Positions 8,655 through 15,508 of a stretch of 18,727 bases of DNA are shown here, in pieces. Origin of the DNA: Microbacterium sp. GTDB taxonomy: Bacteria > Actinomycetota > Actinomycetes > Actinomycetales > Microbacteriaceae. The position numbers and the translations under genes are program-made. Numbering within the stretch: the first letter of the stretch is position 1; the number at the start of each line of letters is the position of its first letter. The notes below the pieces were generated by a model. That model searched no databases and was not told where the DNA came from. It worked only from the letters and a program-made list of their open reading frames with translations. Where the stretch lies: positions 1 to 18,727 of the forward strand of contig QFPD01000006.1 in assembly GCA_003248845.1 (NCBI GenBank). The letters are read 5' to 3'.

Positions 8655-8689
8655 CGGCTCTTCCTCACACTCGGGACGGGGACCTGCCC

Positions 8690-8719
8690 ACTGTAACGCG
8701 ACCGGCTGAGGGATGCCAG
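8690..8719 (-). promoter_or_regulatory. Candidate promoter of the ABC-F transcript
   Basis: The -10 hexamer TACAGT (8695-8690) matches TANNNT. The -35-like CTGGCA (8719-8714) matches TTGACA at four of six positions with an 18-bp spacer. It is the clearest such pair in the spacer. Confidence 0.4.
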
Positions 8720-8736
8720 GGAGTCGATGTCGCGCG

Positions 8737-9417
8737 TCAGCTCGCCAGGTCATCGAGGCGCTTCTGCAGGAATGCGCGGACATCGCCGAGCTCCTCCTCC
8801 GAGACGCTGTGCGTCAGTCCCGGGTACACCCGCCCGCTCAGCTCGACGAATCTCGGCAGCCACTCGGTCGCGCGGGCGACGCGCGCGGCAGGGATGACCT
8901 CGTCTCGGGCGCCGCGCCCCCAGAACACGGGGGGTCGCGCGGCCGCGAGGGCGGCATCCGTCGGCAGCTCGCCGTCGGCAACGAATCCCGCGAGCACGAC
9001 GGCGAACGCGATGCGCTCGGGCGCGAGGCGGAGCGTCTGCAGCGCGATCGCGCCGCCTTGAGAGAAGCCCAGGAGCCCGACCGCCTCGGCGTCGGGCGCG
9101 ACTCGCGCGAGCCAGTCCAGAAGGCCTTCGGATGCCGCGGTGACGGCGCCCCCGGCATCCTGCCCCGACGCCTGCACGCCCTCGATCGGGAACCACGACC
9201 ATCCGGGCGCCGGGAAGGGAGGGGTGAGCGGTGCGCGCACCGCCGCGACCACGAACTCCGGCGGCAGGTACGGCACCAGGCCGAACAGGTCGCCTTCGTG
9301 CGACCCGTAGCCGTGGAGGAGCACGAGGAGCGGTCGGTCGCGCAGGGCCGCCGTGCGCTCGTCGGGCGGCACCGACCACAGCACGGCGTCGTCGTCGAGG
9401 GCGGGAATCTCGCTCAT
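8737..9417 (-). CDS. Alpha/beta-hydrolase, phospholipase/carboxylesterase-like
   Basis: 226 residues with the alpha/beta-hydrolase order: oxyanion-side motif LLHGYGSHEGD (33-43), nucleophile elbow GFSQGG with Ser119, acid Asp172 (GARDEVIP) and His203 (GLTHSVSEEE). The GFSQGG elbow and length match the phospholipase/carboxylesterase (YpfH/EstB-like) family, which hydrolyses short-chain esters and is probably cytosolic, as no signal peptide is seen. The substrate is unknown. I chose the ATG at 9417 (MSEIPALDDD), which has AGGA eight bases upstream. ATGs in frame at 9426 and 9540 are alternatives. The latter would translate the 15-bp repeats into a Val-Ser-Ala-Ser-Pro tail and its ATG would overlap the divergent gene's ATG. 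The unusual composition of that extension argues against it, but does not exclude it. Confidence 0.85.
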   Translation of the reverse strand: MSEIPALDDDAVLWSVPPDERTAALRDRPLLVLLHGYGSHEGDLFGLVPYLPPEFVVAAVRAPLTPPFPAPGWSWFPIEGVQASGQDAGGAVTAASEGLLDWLARVAPDAEAVGLLGFSQGGAIALQTLRLAPERIAFAVVLAGFVADGELPTDAALAAARPPVFWGRGARDEVIPAARVARATEWLPRFVELSGRVYPGLTHSVSEEELGDVRAFLQKRLDDLAS

Positions 9418-9439
9418 GCGCTTCATCCTGGCATCCGCC

Positions 9440-9499
9440 GCCGACACCGGGGACGCCGACACCGGGGACGCCGACACCTGGGCCGCCGACACCGGGGCC
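9440..9499. repeat. 15-bp minisatellite (four copies) in a divergent spacer
   Basis: Four head-to-tail copies of GCCGACACCGGGGAC: units at 9440 and 9455 are identical, the unit at 9470 ends CTGGGCC, and that at 9485 ends CGGGGCC; a decayed fifth follows at 9500. The array fills about half of the 121-bp gap between the hydrolase and the Nudix-like gene. Confidence 0.9.
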
Positions 9500-9526
9500 G
9501 CCGCGACGGGATCCGGGGCGACCGGG

Positions 9527-9532
9527 TATACA
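9527..9532 (+). promoter_or_regulatory. Candidate leaderless -10 box of the Nudix-like gene
   Basis: TATACA lies six bases before the ATG at 9539, so transcription would start at or next to the start codon. The core GTATAC (9526-9531) is palindromic and reads TATACC on the minus strand, so it could also serve the divergent hydrolase gene. Confidence 0.5.
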
Positions 9533-9538
9533 TGAGGC

Positions 9539-10168
9539 ATGGCCGTCCGCACCCCCGACCCCGATCCCGCCGACCGCGACGACGACGGTGCGCGCCGAGG
9601 GAATCCGCTCGGCGACGGGTCGTTCTCATCCCCGACGCCGCGCAACGCCGCGAATCCCGGCTGGCTCAGCGATGTCGAACTGGCGGAGGCGCGGCGTCGT
9701 CTGCCGATCCTGTATGTCGAAGCCGTGCCGGTCCGCACCGACGGCATGGGCCAGGTGACGCAGGTCGGTGTGCTTCTGCGCGCGACCCCGCTCGGCGAGA
9801 TCACCCGATCGATCGTGTCGGGGCGCGTACGCTACGGCGAGACGGTGCGCGACGCCCTCTTCCGCCACCTCGAGAACGACCTCGGCCCGATGGCCTTTCC
9901 GCTGCTGCCGCCGCAGCCGGTGCCCTTCACGGTCGCCGAGTACTTCCCGATGCCGGGGCTCACGGCGTTCCATGACGACCGCCAGCACGCCGTCTCGCTC
10001 GCGTTCGTCGTCCCCGTGACGGGCACGTGCGAGCCGCGCCAGGACGCACTCGAGGTCACCTGGATGAGCCCCGAGGAGGCGGCCTCCGACACGCTCGCGG
10101 CCGAGATGGAGGGTGGCCGTTCGACCCTCGTGCGCCAGGCACTGGCCTCCGTCGGCGCGCTGCGCTGA
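9539..10168 (+). CDS. Nudix-fold protein with a degenerate Nudix box (DUF4916-like)
   Basis: 209 residues: a polar, disordered-looking N-terminus (about 1-40), then a Nudix-type fold. The box should read G-x5-E-x7-R-E-U-x-E-E-x-G-U. Here the segment near residues 98-121 keeps G, the first E (YGE) and the R, but reads RHLENDLG where REUxEExG is expected. The R-E glutamate has become His and the metal-binding E-E pair has become N-D. This may reduce or change pyrophosphohydrolase activity; the protein resembles what I recall of the actinobacterial DUF4916 group. Its ATG lacks a usable Shine-Dalgarno (GAGG is one base away) and has a -10 box in leaderless position. The next gene starts 10 bp after its stop, so the two probably form an operon. 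Confidence 0.75.
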   Translation: MAVRTPDPDPADRDDDGARRGNPLGDGSFSSPTPRNAANPGWLSDVELAEARRRLPILYVEAVPVRTDGMGQVTQVGVLLRATPLGEITRSIVSGRVRYGETVRDALFRHLENDLGPMAFPLLPPQPVPFTVAEYFPMPGLTAFHDDRQHAVSLAFVVPVTGTCEPRQDALEVTWMSPEEAASDTLAAEMEGGRSTLVRQALASVGALR

Positions 10169-10177
10169 GGGGCTCGG

Positions 10178-10990
10178 ATGCCGCGCAGCACCGTCCTCGT
10201 CGACTTCGCCCTCGCTCTGCCGCTCGCCCTCCTGGTCGCCGCCGTCATCGCCTGGCTCGTCCGGCGCATCTTCGGCGCGCGACTGTCGCTGCCCTTCGCC
10301 GTGATGACGATCGTCTCGACGCTGGGTCTCAGCGTCGGCCTGTTCGTGGCGGGATGGTTCATCTTCGGCCTCCGCCTGTGGATGCCGGTGTCGCTGCTGA
10401 TCGCGGTGGGCACGAGCATCGGACTGTCGTTTCTCGTGGCATCCGTCTACGCGCTCGCGCGGCGCGATGCGGCGATCGACGTCGCGGCGATCGTCCGCGC
10501 GGGCGAGAGCGACCGCGTCGAGTTCAAGGAGACGGCGCGCTGGAACGTGCGGGACGAGAAGAAGGACGCGCGGATGGAGCAGGTCGTCGCGAAGACGGTC
10601 GCCGCGTTCCTCAACAGCGCGGGCGGCACGCTCGTGATCGGCGTCGATGACGCCGGCCACGCCGTCGGACTCGACAGGGACTTCTCGACGCTGCGGACGC
10701 CCGATGCCGACCGCTTCGAGCTGTGGCTGCGCGACCTGCTCGCCACCTCGTTCGGCAAGAACGCCGCCGCGCTCCCGAAGATCCGTTTCGCCGATCTCGA
10801 CGGCGTCACGGTCTGCGCCGTGCGATGCCCGCGCGCCGCCGAGCCCGTCTTCCTGACGCAGGGCGGTTCGACGGAACTGTGGGTGCGGGTGGGCAACTCG
10901 ACGCGCGCGCTCGGCGTCGATGAGGCGGTCAGCTACGTTGCGCGGCGGTTCAGTCCGTCGTTCGCCGACGTGGTACTCGGTCGTCGCTGA
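10178..10990 (+). CDS. Membrane-anchored Schlafen/AlbA_2-type putative nucleic-acid-binding protein
   Basis: 270 residues. Three hydrophobic helices (about 8-28, 40-63, 67-93) with Arg pairs after the first and third predict an outside N-terminus and a cytosolic C-terminal domain. That domain begins at ESDRVEFKETARW (110-122) and contains VVAKTVAAFLNSAGGTLVIGV (136-156) followed by DDAGHAVGL, the hallmarks of the Schlafen AlbA_2 (divergent AAA_4) domain. Glu110, Glu115 and Asp157 or Asp158 are spaced much like the three carboxylates proposed for the RNase site of vertebrate Schlafen proteins. The protein ends soon after the domain, without the C-terminal helix-turn-helix often seen in bacterial members. 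The ATG at 10178 has GAGGGG five bases upstream. It follows the Nudix-like gene by 10 bp, which suggests a shared task. Nuclease activity is inferred, not shown. Confidence 0.75.
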   Translation: MPRSTVLVDFALALPLALLVAAVIAWLVRRIFGARLSLPFAVMTIVSTLGLSVGLFVAGWFIFGLRLWMPVSLLIAVGTSIGLSFLVASVYALARRDAAIDVAAIVRAGESDRVEFKETARWNVRDEKKDARMEQVVAKTVAAFLNSAGGTLVIGVDDAGHAVGLDRDFSTLRTPDADRFELWLRDLLATSFGKNAAALPKIRFADLDGVTVCAVRCPRAAEPVFLTQGGSTELWVRVGNSTRALGVDEAVSYVARRFSPSFADVVLGRR

Positions 10991-10999
10991 GCCGCATCG

Positions 11000-11005
11000 T
11001 AGGCT
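11000..11005 (+). promoter_or_regulatory. Candidate leaderless -10 box of the M3 peptidase gene
   Basis: TAGGCT, then exactly six bases (CGGGGC), then the ATG at 11012. It lies in the 21-bp gap after the Schlafen-like gene. No Shine-Dalgarno of note is seen. Confidence 0.5.
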
Positions 11006-11011
11006 CGGGGC

Positions 11012-12961
11012 ATGAGCACACCCGACCCCCTCGTCTTCCCGGCCGACCGCGACGGCTGGCTCGCGTTCGTCACCGAGCGGCCCGCCGCCGCCGTCGCTCT
11101 CATCGCCGATGTCGACGCGCGGCTCGCGGTGATCGCCCAGGCGGAGGCGGTGGATGCCGCCGAGGTCGTCGATCTCTGGAACGACGCCGACATCGCGCTG
11201 CACCGGGCGACGAGCGAGGTCTACCTCCTCAGCGAGTCGCACCCCGACGAGGACGTCCGCGCGGCCGCGGAGGCCGAGGTGCAGCGCCTCGAAGCGCTCG
11301 GCGCGGAGCGCCTGCAGCGGCGGGAGCTGTTTGCGGCGGTCGCCGCGGCCGAGGAGGCGGCGGTGAAGGCCGGCCTCGACGATGAGGCGCGGCGCCTGCT
11401 CAGCCAGGTGCTCCGCGACTTCCGGCGCGGTGGCGTCGACCTGCCGGATGCCGAGCGCGAACACGTGCGCGAACTCACCGACCGCGACACCGAGCTGAGC
11501 CTCGAGTTCTCGCGCAACATCCGCGACGGGCGCCGCGAGATCCGGGTGGCGCCCGAGGCGCTCGCCGGGCTGCCGCAGGACTTCATCGACGAGCACGCGC
11601 CGGGCGATGACGGCCTCGTCGTCCTCACGACCGACTACCCCGACCTCATGCCGGTGCGCGAGTACGCGACCGATCGCGCGACGCGCACGGCGCTCGTCGC
11701 CGCGTACAACGATCTCGCCTGGCCCGAGAACGACGCCGTGCTGGCCGAGCTCCTCGCCGTCCGCGCCGAGCGCGCGGCGCTCCTCGGCTACGGCGACTGG
11801 GCCGACTACGAGACCGAGCCCCGCATGATCGGGTCGGGTGGCGCGATCGCCGACTTCCTCGCTCGTGTCGACGAGGCATCGATCGCCGCCGCCGAGGCTG
11901 AGTACCCGCTGCTGCTCGAGCGCCTGCGGCAGGACGACCCCGACGCGACCGAGGTGACGATCGCCGACTTCTTCCTCCTGCTCAGCACGCTGCGCAGGGA
12001 GCGCCACGACGTCGACGCGCAGCTCGTGCGCTCGTACTTCACGTTCGACCGCGTGCTGCCGGGGCTGCTCGAGACCACGGGGCGGCTGCTCGACGTCGAG
12101 TATGTACCGGTCGAGGTCGCCACGTGGCATCCCGACGTCCACTCCTACGACGTCGTGCGCGGCTCGGGCGACGGGGCGGAGCGGCTCGGACGCATCCACC
12201 TCGACCTGCACCCGCGCGAGGGCAAGTACACGCACGCCGCCTGCTTCGGCCTGGCGCCGGGGATCACGGGGCGGGTGCTGCCCGAATCGGTGCTCCTGTG
12301 CAACTTCGCCCGCGGCTACATGACGCACGACGAGGTCGTCACGTTCTTCCACGAGTTCGGACACCTGGTGCACGCCATCCTCGGCGGCGCACAGCGGTTC
12401 GCCCGGTTCACGGGTGTCGCGACCGAGTGGGACTTCGTCGAGGCGCCCAGCCAACTGCTGGAGGAATGGGCGTGGGATGCCGGGGTCTTGGCATCCTTCA
12501 CGGCGGGGCCCGACGGGGAGCCCATCCCCGCCGACCTCGTCGCGAAGATGGCGGTCGCCGACGGCTTCGGGCGTGCGCTCGAGGTGCGCCGCCAGCTCGG
12601 GCACGCGAACGTGTCCTACCACCTGCACGTCGACCGGCCCGCGGATCTGCAGGCCGCGAGCGAGCACTGGTACGACGTCACGAGCCCCGTCAAGCCCCTG
12701 CGCGGCCTGCACTCGTACGCCGGGTTCGGTCACCTGACCGGCTACGGCTCCTGCTACTACACGTATCAGTGGAGCCTCGTGATCGCTCGTGACCTGCTCT
12801 CGGCCTTCGACGGCGACCTCATGAACACGGATGTCGCGACGCGCTACCGGCGCGAGATCCTCGAGCCCGGTGGCAGCCGCGACGCCGCCGACCTCGTCGA
12901 GTCCTTCCTCGGACGTCCGTACGGCTTCGAGGCGTATCGGGAGTGGCTTTCGGGCTCCTGA
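11012..12961 (+). CDS. M3-family zinc oligopeptidase (thimet oligopeptidase-like)
   Basis: 649 residues, the usual size for the family, with no signal peptide, so it is a cytosolic metallopeptidase that trims short peptides. The zinc site is clear: HEFGH at 447-451 (His447, Glu448 catalytic, His451). Glu477 in DFVEAPSQLLEEW is the expected third ligand. Near the C-terminus FGHLTGYGSCYYTYQWS matches the His/Tyr substrate-binding segment of M3 enzymes. The N-terminal half is helical, as expected for the lid that restricts access to short peptides. The ATG at 11012 gives MSTPDPLVFPADRDGW and sits six bases after TAGGCT, so the transcript is probably leaderless. The next plus-strand gene has its own promoter candidate. 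Confidence 0.93.
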   Translation: MSTPDPLVFPADRDGWLAFVTERPAAAVALIADVDARLAVIAQAEAVDAAEVVDLWNDADIALHRATSEVYLLSESHPDEDVRAAAEAEVQRLEALGAERLQRRELFAAVAAAEEAAVKAGLDDEARRLLSQVLRDFRRGGVDLPDAEREHVRELTDRDTELSLEFSRNIRDGRREIRVAPEALAGLPQDFIDEHAPGDDGLVVLTTDYPDLMPVREYATDRATRTALVAAYNDLAWPENDAVLAELLAVRAERAALLGYGDWADYETEPRMIGSGGAIADFLARVDEASIAAAEAEYPLLLERLRQDDPDATEVTIADFFLLLSTLRRERHDVDAQLVRSYFTFDRVLPGLLETTGRLLDVEYVPVEVATWHPDVHSYDVVRGSGDGAERLGRIHLDLHPREGKYTHAACFGLAPGITGRVLPESVLLCNFARGYMTHDEVVTFFHEFGHLVHAILGGAQRFARFTGVATEWDFVEAPSQLLEEWAWDAGVLASFTAGPDGEPIPADLVAKMAVADGFGRALEVRRQLGHANVSYHLHVDRPADLQAASEHWYDVTSPVKPLRGLHSYAGFGHLTGYGSCYYTYQWSLVIARDLLSAFDGDLMNTDVATRYRREILEPGGSRDAADLVESFLGRPYGFEAYREWLSGS

Positions 12962-12990
12962 CGCCTGGCGGGGCACGCGGGGTGCGGGGG

Positions 12991-12996
12991 TACGAT
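12991..12996 (+). promoter_or_regulatory. Candidate -10 box of the FilP/DivIVA-like gene
   Basis: TACGAT in the gap after the M3 gene. A start site about seven bases on would give a leader of some 65 nt before the GTG at 13069. A GTG at 13001 is out of frame with the protein and is not the start. Confidence 0.35.
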
Positions 12997-13068
12997 TCTC
13001 GTGTCGACCCACCCGAGGTCGCACCCTCGCCCGGCGACACTCGTCGCCCCCTCGAAGCGGAGTCCCCT

Positions 13069-14391
13069 GTGTCCGACGCGCCCGACCGCCACGACGACGC
13101 CCTCACGTCGCCTTTCGACGAGCTGATGGCCGGCGCCTCCGCGTCCGGCGAAGGCCCGTCCGCAGCCTCGGCGGCATCCACGACGTCCGGCGGCGAGTTC
13201 ACCACGACGTTCCGCGGCTACGACAAAGCCGAGGTGGATGCCGCCATCGCCGCGCTCACCGCACAGCGCGGCGCCCACGCGGAGCAGCTCGCGCGGGCGA
13301 AGGACGACGCGCGTCGCGCGGAAGCGACGATCGACGAGCACGCCGCGACCATCCGCGACCTCGAGCGTCGCCTTTCGGGGCTCGAAGCCGACCTCGCCGT
13401 CGAGCAGGCGCGCGCCGCGAACGCCGAAGACAAGGTCCAGACGCTCACCGACGAACTCGTGAATGCGGAGGGCGAATCGTCCAAGGGTCGCGAGCGGTTC
13501 GAAGAGGTCCTGCGCGTCGCCGAGGAGCAGGCATCCGTCATCATCAAGAACGCGAGCGTCCAGGCCGACCGGCTCATGGAGGCGGCGCGCGACGAAATCG
13601 CCGCGCAGCGCGCGAGTGCTCAGGCCGATGCCGACGCGGTGCGTCAGCAGGCCGATACGGATGCCGCGCAGGCGCGACTGCGCATCGACACCGAGCTCAC
13701 CGCGCACGCCGCTCAGCTCGAGCGGGAGGCCGCGCACGCCGCCGAGAAGGTCGCGCAGGCCGATCAGGAAGCCGCGGCGATCCGCACGGAGGCGGAGAAG
13801 GGCGCGGCGGCCCTTCGCGCCCTCGTCGCCCGCGAGAGCGAGCAGGCTCGGGCCGAGGCCGAGGAGGCCGTCCGTGAGCAGCGCATGCGCGCGCTCGAGT
13901 TCGAGGAGTCGCTGACGCGACGTCAGGACGATGCGCAGCAGGAGTTCCTCATGCTGCACAACCAGGCCGTCGCCCATGCCGAACGGATCACCCAGGACGC
14001 GAACGACCAGGTCGCCGCCTCGGTCGAGCACGCGCAGCGCATCAGCGCGAAGGCGGAGGACTTCGACAAGCTCATGCGCGCTCAGGCGCAGCAGATCGAC
14101 GCCGATGCGAAGCTCCGTGCGCGCGAGACCCTCGACCGCGCGAGCATCAAGGCGCAGAAGATCATCGACACCGTCACGCAGCACTCGCAGTCGGTGCTGC
14201 GCGACGCCGAGGATCGTACGCGGGCGCTGCGCTGGCAGCAGCAGCAGCTCACGAGCTTCATGTCCGAAGTCAAGGAGCTCATGCGCACCGAGGGTGCCGG
14301 CGCCGCGGCGGACGCCGGGAGCGCGGCATCCGCCGAGCTGTCCGCTCCCGTCGTGCTCGACTCGGGCTTCGACGAGACCGCCGAGGGCTGA
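13069..14391 (+). CDS. Coiled-coil polarity/filament protein, FilP/DivIVA-like
   Basis: 440 residues. After a flexible, Ser/Ala/Asp-rich N-terminus (1-42) comes FRGYDKAEVDAAIAAL (48-63), the motif that opens DivIVA-type domains and the actinobacterial FilP/Scy proteins. Almost all the rest (about 60-410) is charged, Ala-rich heptad sequence without Pro: a long coiled coil. A short acidic tail ends in DETAEG. Relatives form intermediate-filament-like structures or scaffold polar growth, working with DivIVA/Wag31 at the cell pole. The GTG at 13069 (MSDAPDRHDDAL) has GGAG six bases upstream. The same frame is open to 12943, but that extension overlaps the end of the M3 gene and is low-complexity. 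It could instead be a generic DivIVA-domain protein; coiled coils make exact orthology uncertain. Confidence 0.8.
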   Translation: MSDAPDRHDDALTSPFDELMAGASASGEGPSAASAASTTSGGEFTTTFRGYDKAEVDAAIAALTAQRGAHAEQLARAKDDARRAEATIDEHAATIRDLERRLSGLEADLAVEQARAANAEDKVQTLTDELVNAEGESSKGRERFEEVLRVAEEQASVIIKNASVQADRLMEAARDEIAAQRASAQADADAVRQQADTDAAQARLRIDTELTAHAAQLEREAAHAAEKVAQADQEAAAIRTEAEKGAAALRALVARESEQARAEAEEAVREQRMRALEFEESLTRRQDDAQQEFLMLHNQAVAHAERITQDANDQVAASVEHAQRISAKAEDFDKLMRAQAQQIDADAKLRARETLDRASIKAQKIIDTVTQHSQSVLRDAEDRTRALRWQQQQLTSFMSEVKELMRTEGAGAAADAGSAASAELSAPVVLDSGFDETAEG

Positions 14392-14410
14392 GCGCGTCGG
14401 CGCGGCTCAG
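14388..14410. terminator. Bidirectional hairpin containing both stop codons
   Basis: CTGAGCGCG (14388-14396), loop TCGG, then CGCgGCTCAG (14401-14410) with one bulged G. The TGA of the coiled-coil gene and the TGA of the threonine aldolase (tca on the plus strand) lie in opposite arms. The stem is strong and the gap between the stops only 15 bp. No U-run follows on either side, so it may pause or protect rather than terminate intrinsically. Confidence 0.5.
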
Positions 14411-15468
14411 GTCAGACGCGCGAGTTCCGCGACGAAGGCATCCACGTCCTCTTCGGTGGTGTCGAACGAGCACATCCACCGCACCTCGTTCTTCGCGGCG
14501 TCCCAGTCGTAGAAGCGGAACGCCGTGCGCAGCTCGTCGGCGACGCCGTCGGGCAGTGTCGCGAAGACGCCGTTCGACTGCGTCGGCTGGCTGAAACCGA
14601 CGCCGGAGATCGATCCGTCGCGAAGGCCGGCTTCGACCCCCGCGCGCAGTCGGGCCGCCATCGCGTTGGCGTGGCGGGCGTTCCGCAGGTACAGGTCGCC
14701 GTCCAGCAGTGCGATCAGCTGAGCCAAGATGAACCGCATCTTCGATGCGAGCTGCATGTTGAGCTTCCGCAGGAACAGCAGTCCCTCGGATGCCGCGGGG
14801 TCGAGCACGACGACCGCCTCGCCGCCGAGAGCCCCGTTCTTCGTGCCGCCGAAGCTCAGGACGTCGACCCCGGCATCCGTCGTGAAGGCCCGCAGCGGCA
14901 GGTCGAGGGCGGCGGCGGCGTTCGACAGGCGCGCGCCGTCGAGGTGCAGGCGCATGCCGCGCGCGTGCGCGTGGTCGGCGAGGGCACGGATCTCCTCGGG
15001 CGTGTAGAGAGTGCCGAGCTCGGTCGACTGCGTGATCGACACGACGAGCGGCTGAGCGCGGTGCTCGTCGCCCCAGCCCCACGCCTCGCGGTCGACGAGC
15101 TCGGGGGTGAGCTTGCCGTCGTCGGTCGGCACGTTGAGGATCTTGATGCCCGCGACGCGTTCGGGGGCCCCGCCCTCGTCGACGTTGATGTGGGCGGTGG
15201 ATGCCGCGATGACGGCGCCCCACCGGGGCAGCATCGACTGGAGCCCCGTGACGTTGGCGCCCGTCCCGTTGAAGACGGGGAAGGCCTGCACGCCCTCGCC
15301 GAAGTGGCGGGCGAACACCTCCTGCAGACGCGCGGTGTAGGCATCCTCGCCGTAGGCGATCTGGTGGCCGTCGTTGGCGGCGGCGATCGCCTGCAGGATC
15401 TCGGGGTGCACCCCGGAGTAGTTGTCGCTGGCGAAGCCTCGGATATCACGATCGTGGAGCGTTGTCAC
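14407..15468 (-). CDS. ltaE: Low-specificity L-threonine aldolase-like PLP enzyme
   Basis: 353 residues, fold-type I pyridoxal-phosphate lyase of the beta-eliminating/threonine aldolase family, which splits L-threonine (and often allo-threonine) to glycine and acetaldehyde. Visible features: DNYSGVHPEIL near 15; FNGTGANVTGL (67-77), the phosphate-binding loop; a His92 stacking residue in STAHINVDEGG; HLDGAR with Asp177 for the pyridine nitrogen; and SFGGTKNGA with Lys210 as the Schiff-base lysine. The GTG start at 15468 has no Shine-Dalgarno in the right place; a TAGGCT box lies exactly six bases upstream, so the mRNA is likely leaderless. It is divergent from the TspO-like gene across 40 bp and converges on the coiled-coil gene. 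The substrate range within the family is inferred. Confidence 0.88.
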   Translation of the reverse strand: MTTLHDRDIRGFASDNYSGVHPEILQAIAAANDGHQIAYGEDAYTARLQEVFARHFGEGVQAFPVFNGTGANVTGLQSMLPRWGAVIAASTAHINVDEGGAPERVAGIKILNVPTDDGKLTPELVDREAWGWGDEHRAQPLVVSITQSTELGTLYTPEEIRALADHAHARGMRLHLDGARLSNAAAALDLPLRAFTTDAGVDVLSFGGTKNGALGGEAVVVLDPAASEGLLFLRKLNMQLASKMRFILAQLIALLDGDLYLRNARHANAMAARLRAGVEAGLRDGSISGVGFSQPTQSNGVFATLPDGVADELRTAFRFYDWDAAKNEVRWMCSFDTTEEDVDAFVAELARLT

Positions 15469-15474
15469 CGCTCC

Positions 15475-15502
15475 AGCCTAGATTCCCGCGGGCGCCTAGG
15501 CT
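15475..15502. promoter_or_regulatory. Symmetric bidirectional leaderless promoter
   Basis: A 28-bp near-palindrome. AGCCTAG at 15475-15481 mirrors CTAGGCT at 15496-15502, and the centre is the perfect palindrome CCCGCGGG (15485-15492). Eleven of fourteen half-site positions match. The two TAGGCT -10 boxes (minus 15480-15475, plus 15497-15502) each stand six bases from their start codon (GTG at 15468, ATG at 15509). The boxes, the palindrome and the start codons all share the axis 15488.5. Confidence 0.6.
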
Positions 15503-15508
15503 CGCGAC

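Larger units (their letters stand above)
8449..8736 (-). promoter_or_regulatory. Leader region of the ABC-F gene (no full gene)
   Basis: This 288-bp gap holds, reading toward the ABC-F gene: a promoter candidate (TACAGT at 8695-8690 with CTGGCA at 8719-8714, spacer 18); a short frame with a ribosome-binding site (8654-8628); two imperfect 35-bp direct repeats (8595-8629 and 8533-8567, about 25 of 35 positions alike, each centred on GTCGAC); a 6-bp stem (TCGGCG/CGCCGA, 8584-8555); and finally GGAAGGA before the start. The arrangement resembles ribosome-mediated attenuators upstream of some ABC-F resistance genes. That reading is inference. Confidence 0.45.

Noticed and set aside
9440..9499. 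CRISPR array
   Set aside because: The units are 15 bp and directly adjacent with no spacers, and no cas gene is present: a minisatellite, not a CRISPR.
9626..13024. Open minus-strand frame of 1132 codons spanning the Nudix-like, Schlafen-like and M3 genes
   Set aside because: It is antisense to three well-supported genes, its translation is dominated by Arg, Glu, His and Val with no fold or motif, and long antisense frames are expected when third positions are nearly all G or C.
12943..13068. Longer start for the FilP/DivIVA-like gene at 12943
   Set aside because: It would overlap the M3 gene's end, the added residues are low-complexity, and GGAG is well placed before the GTG at 13069.
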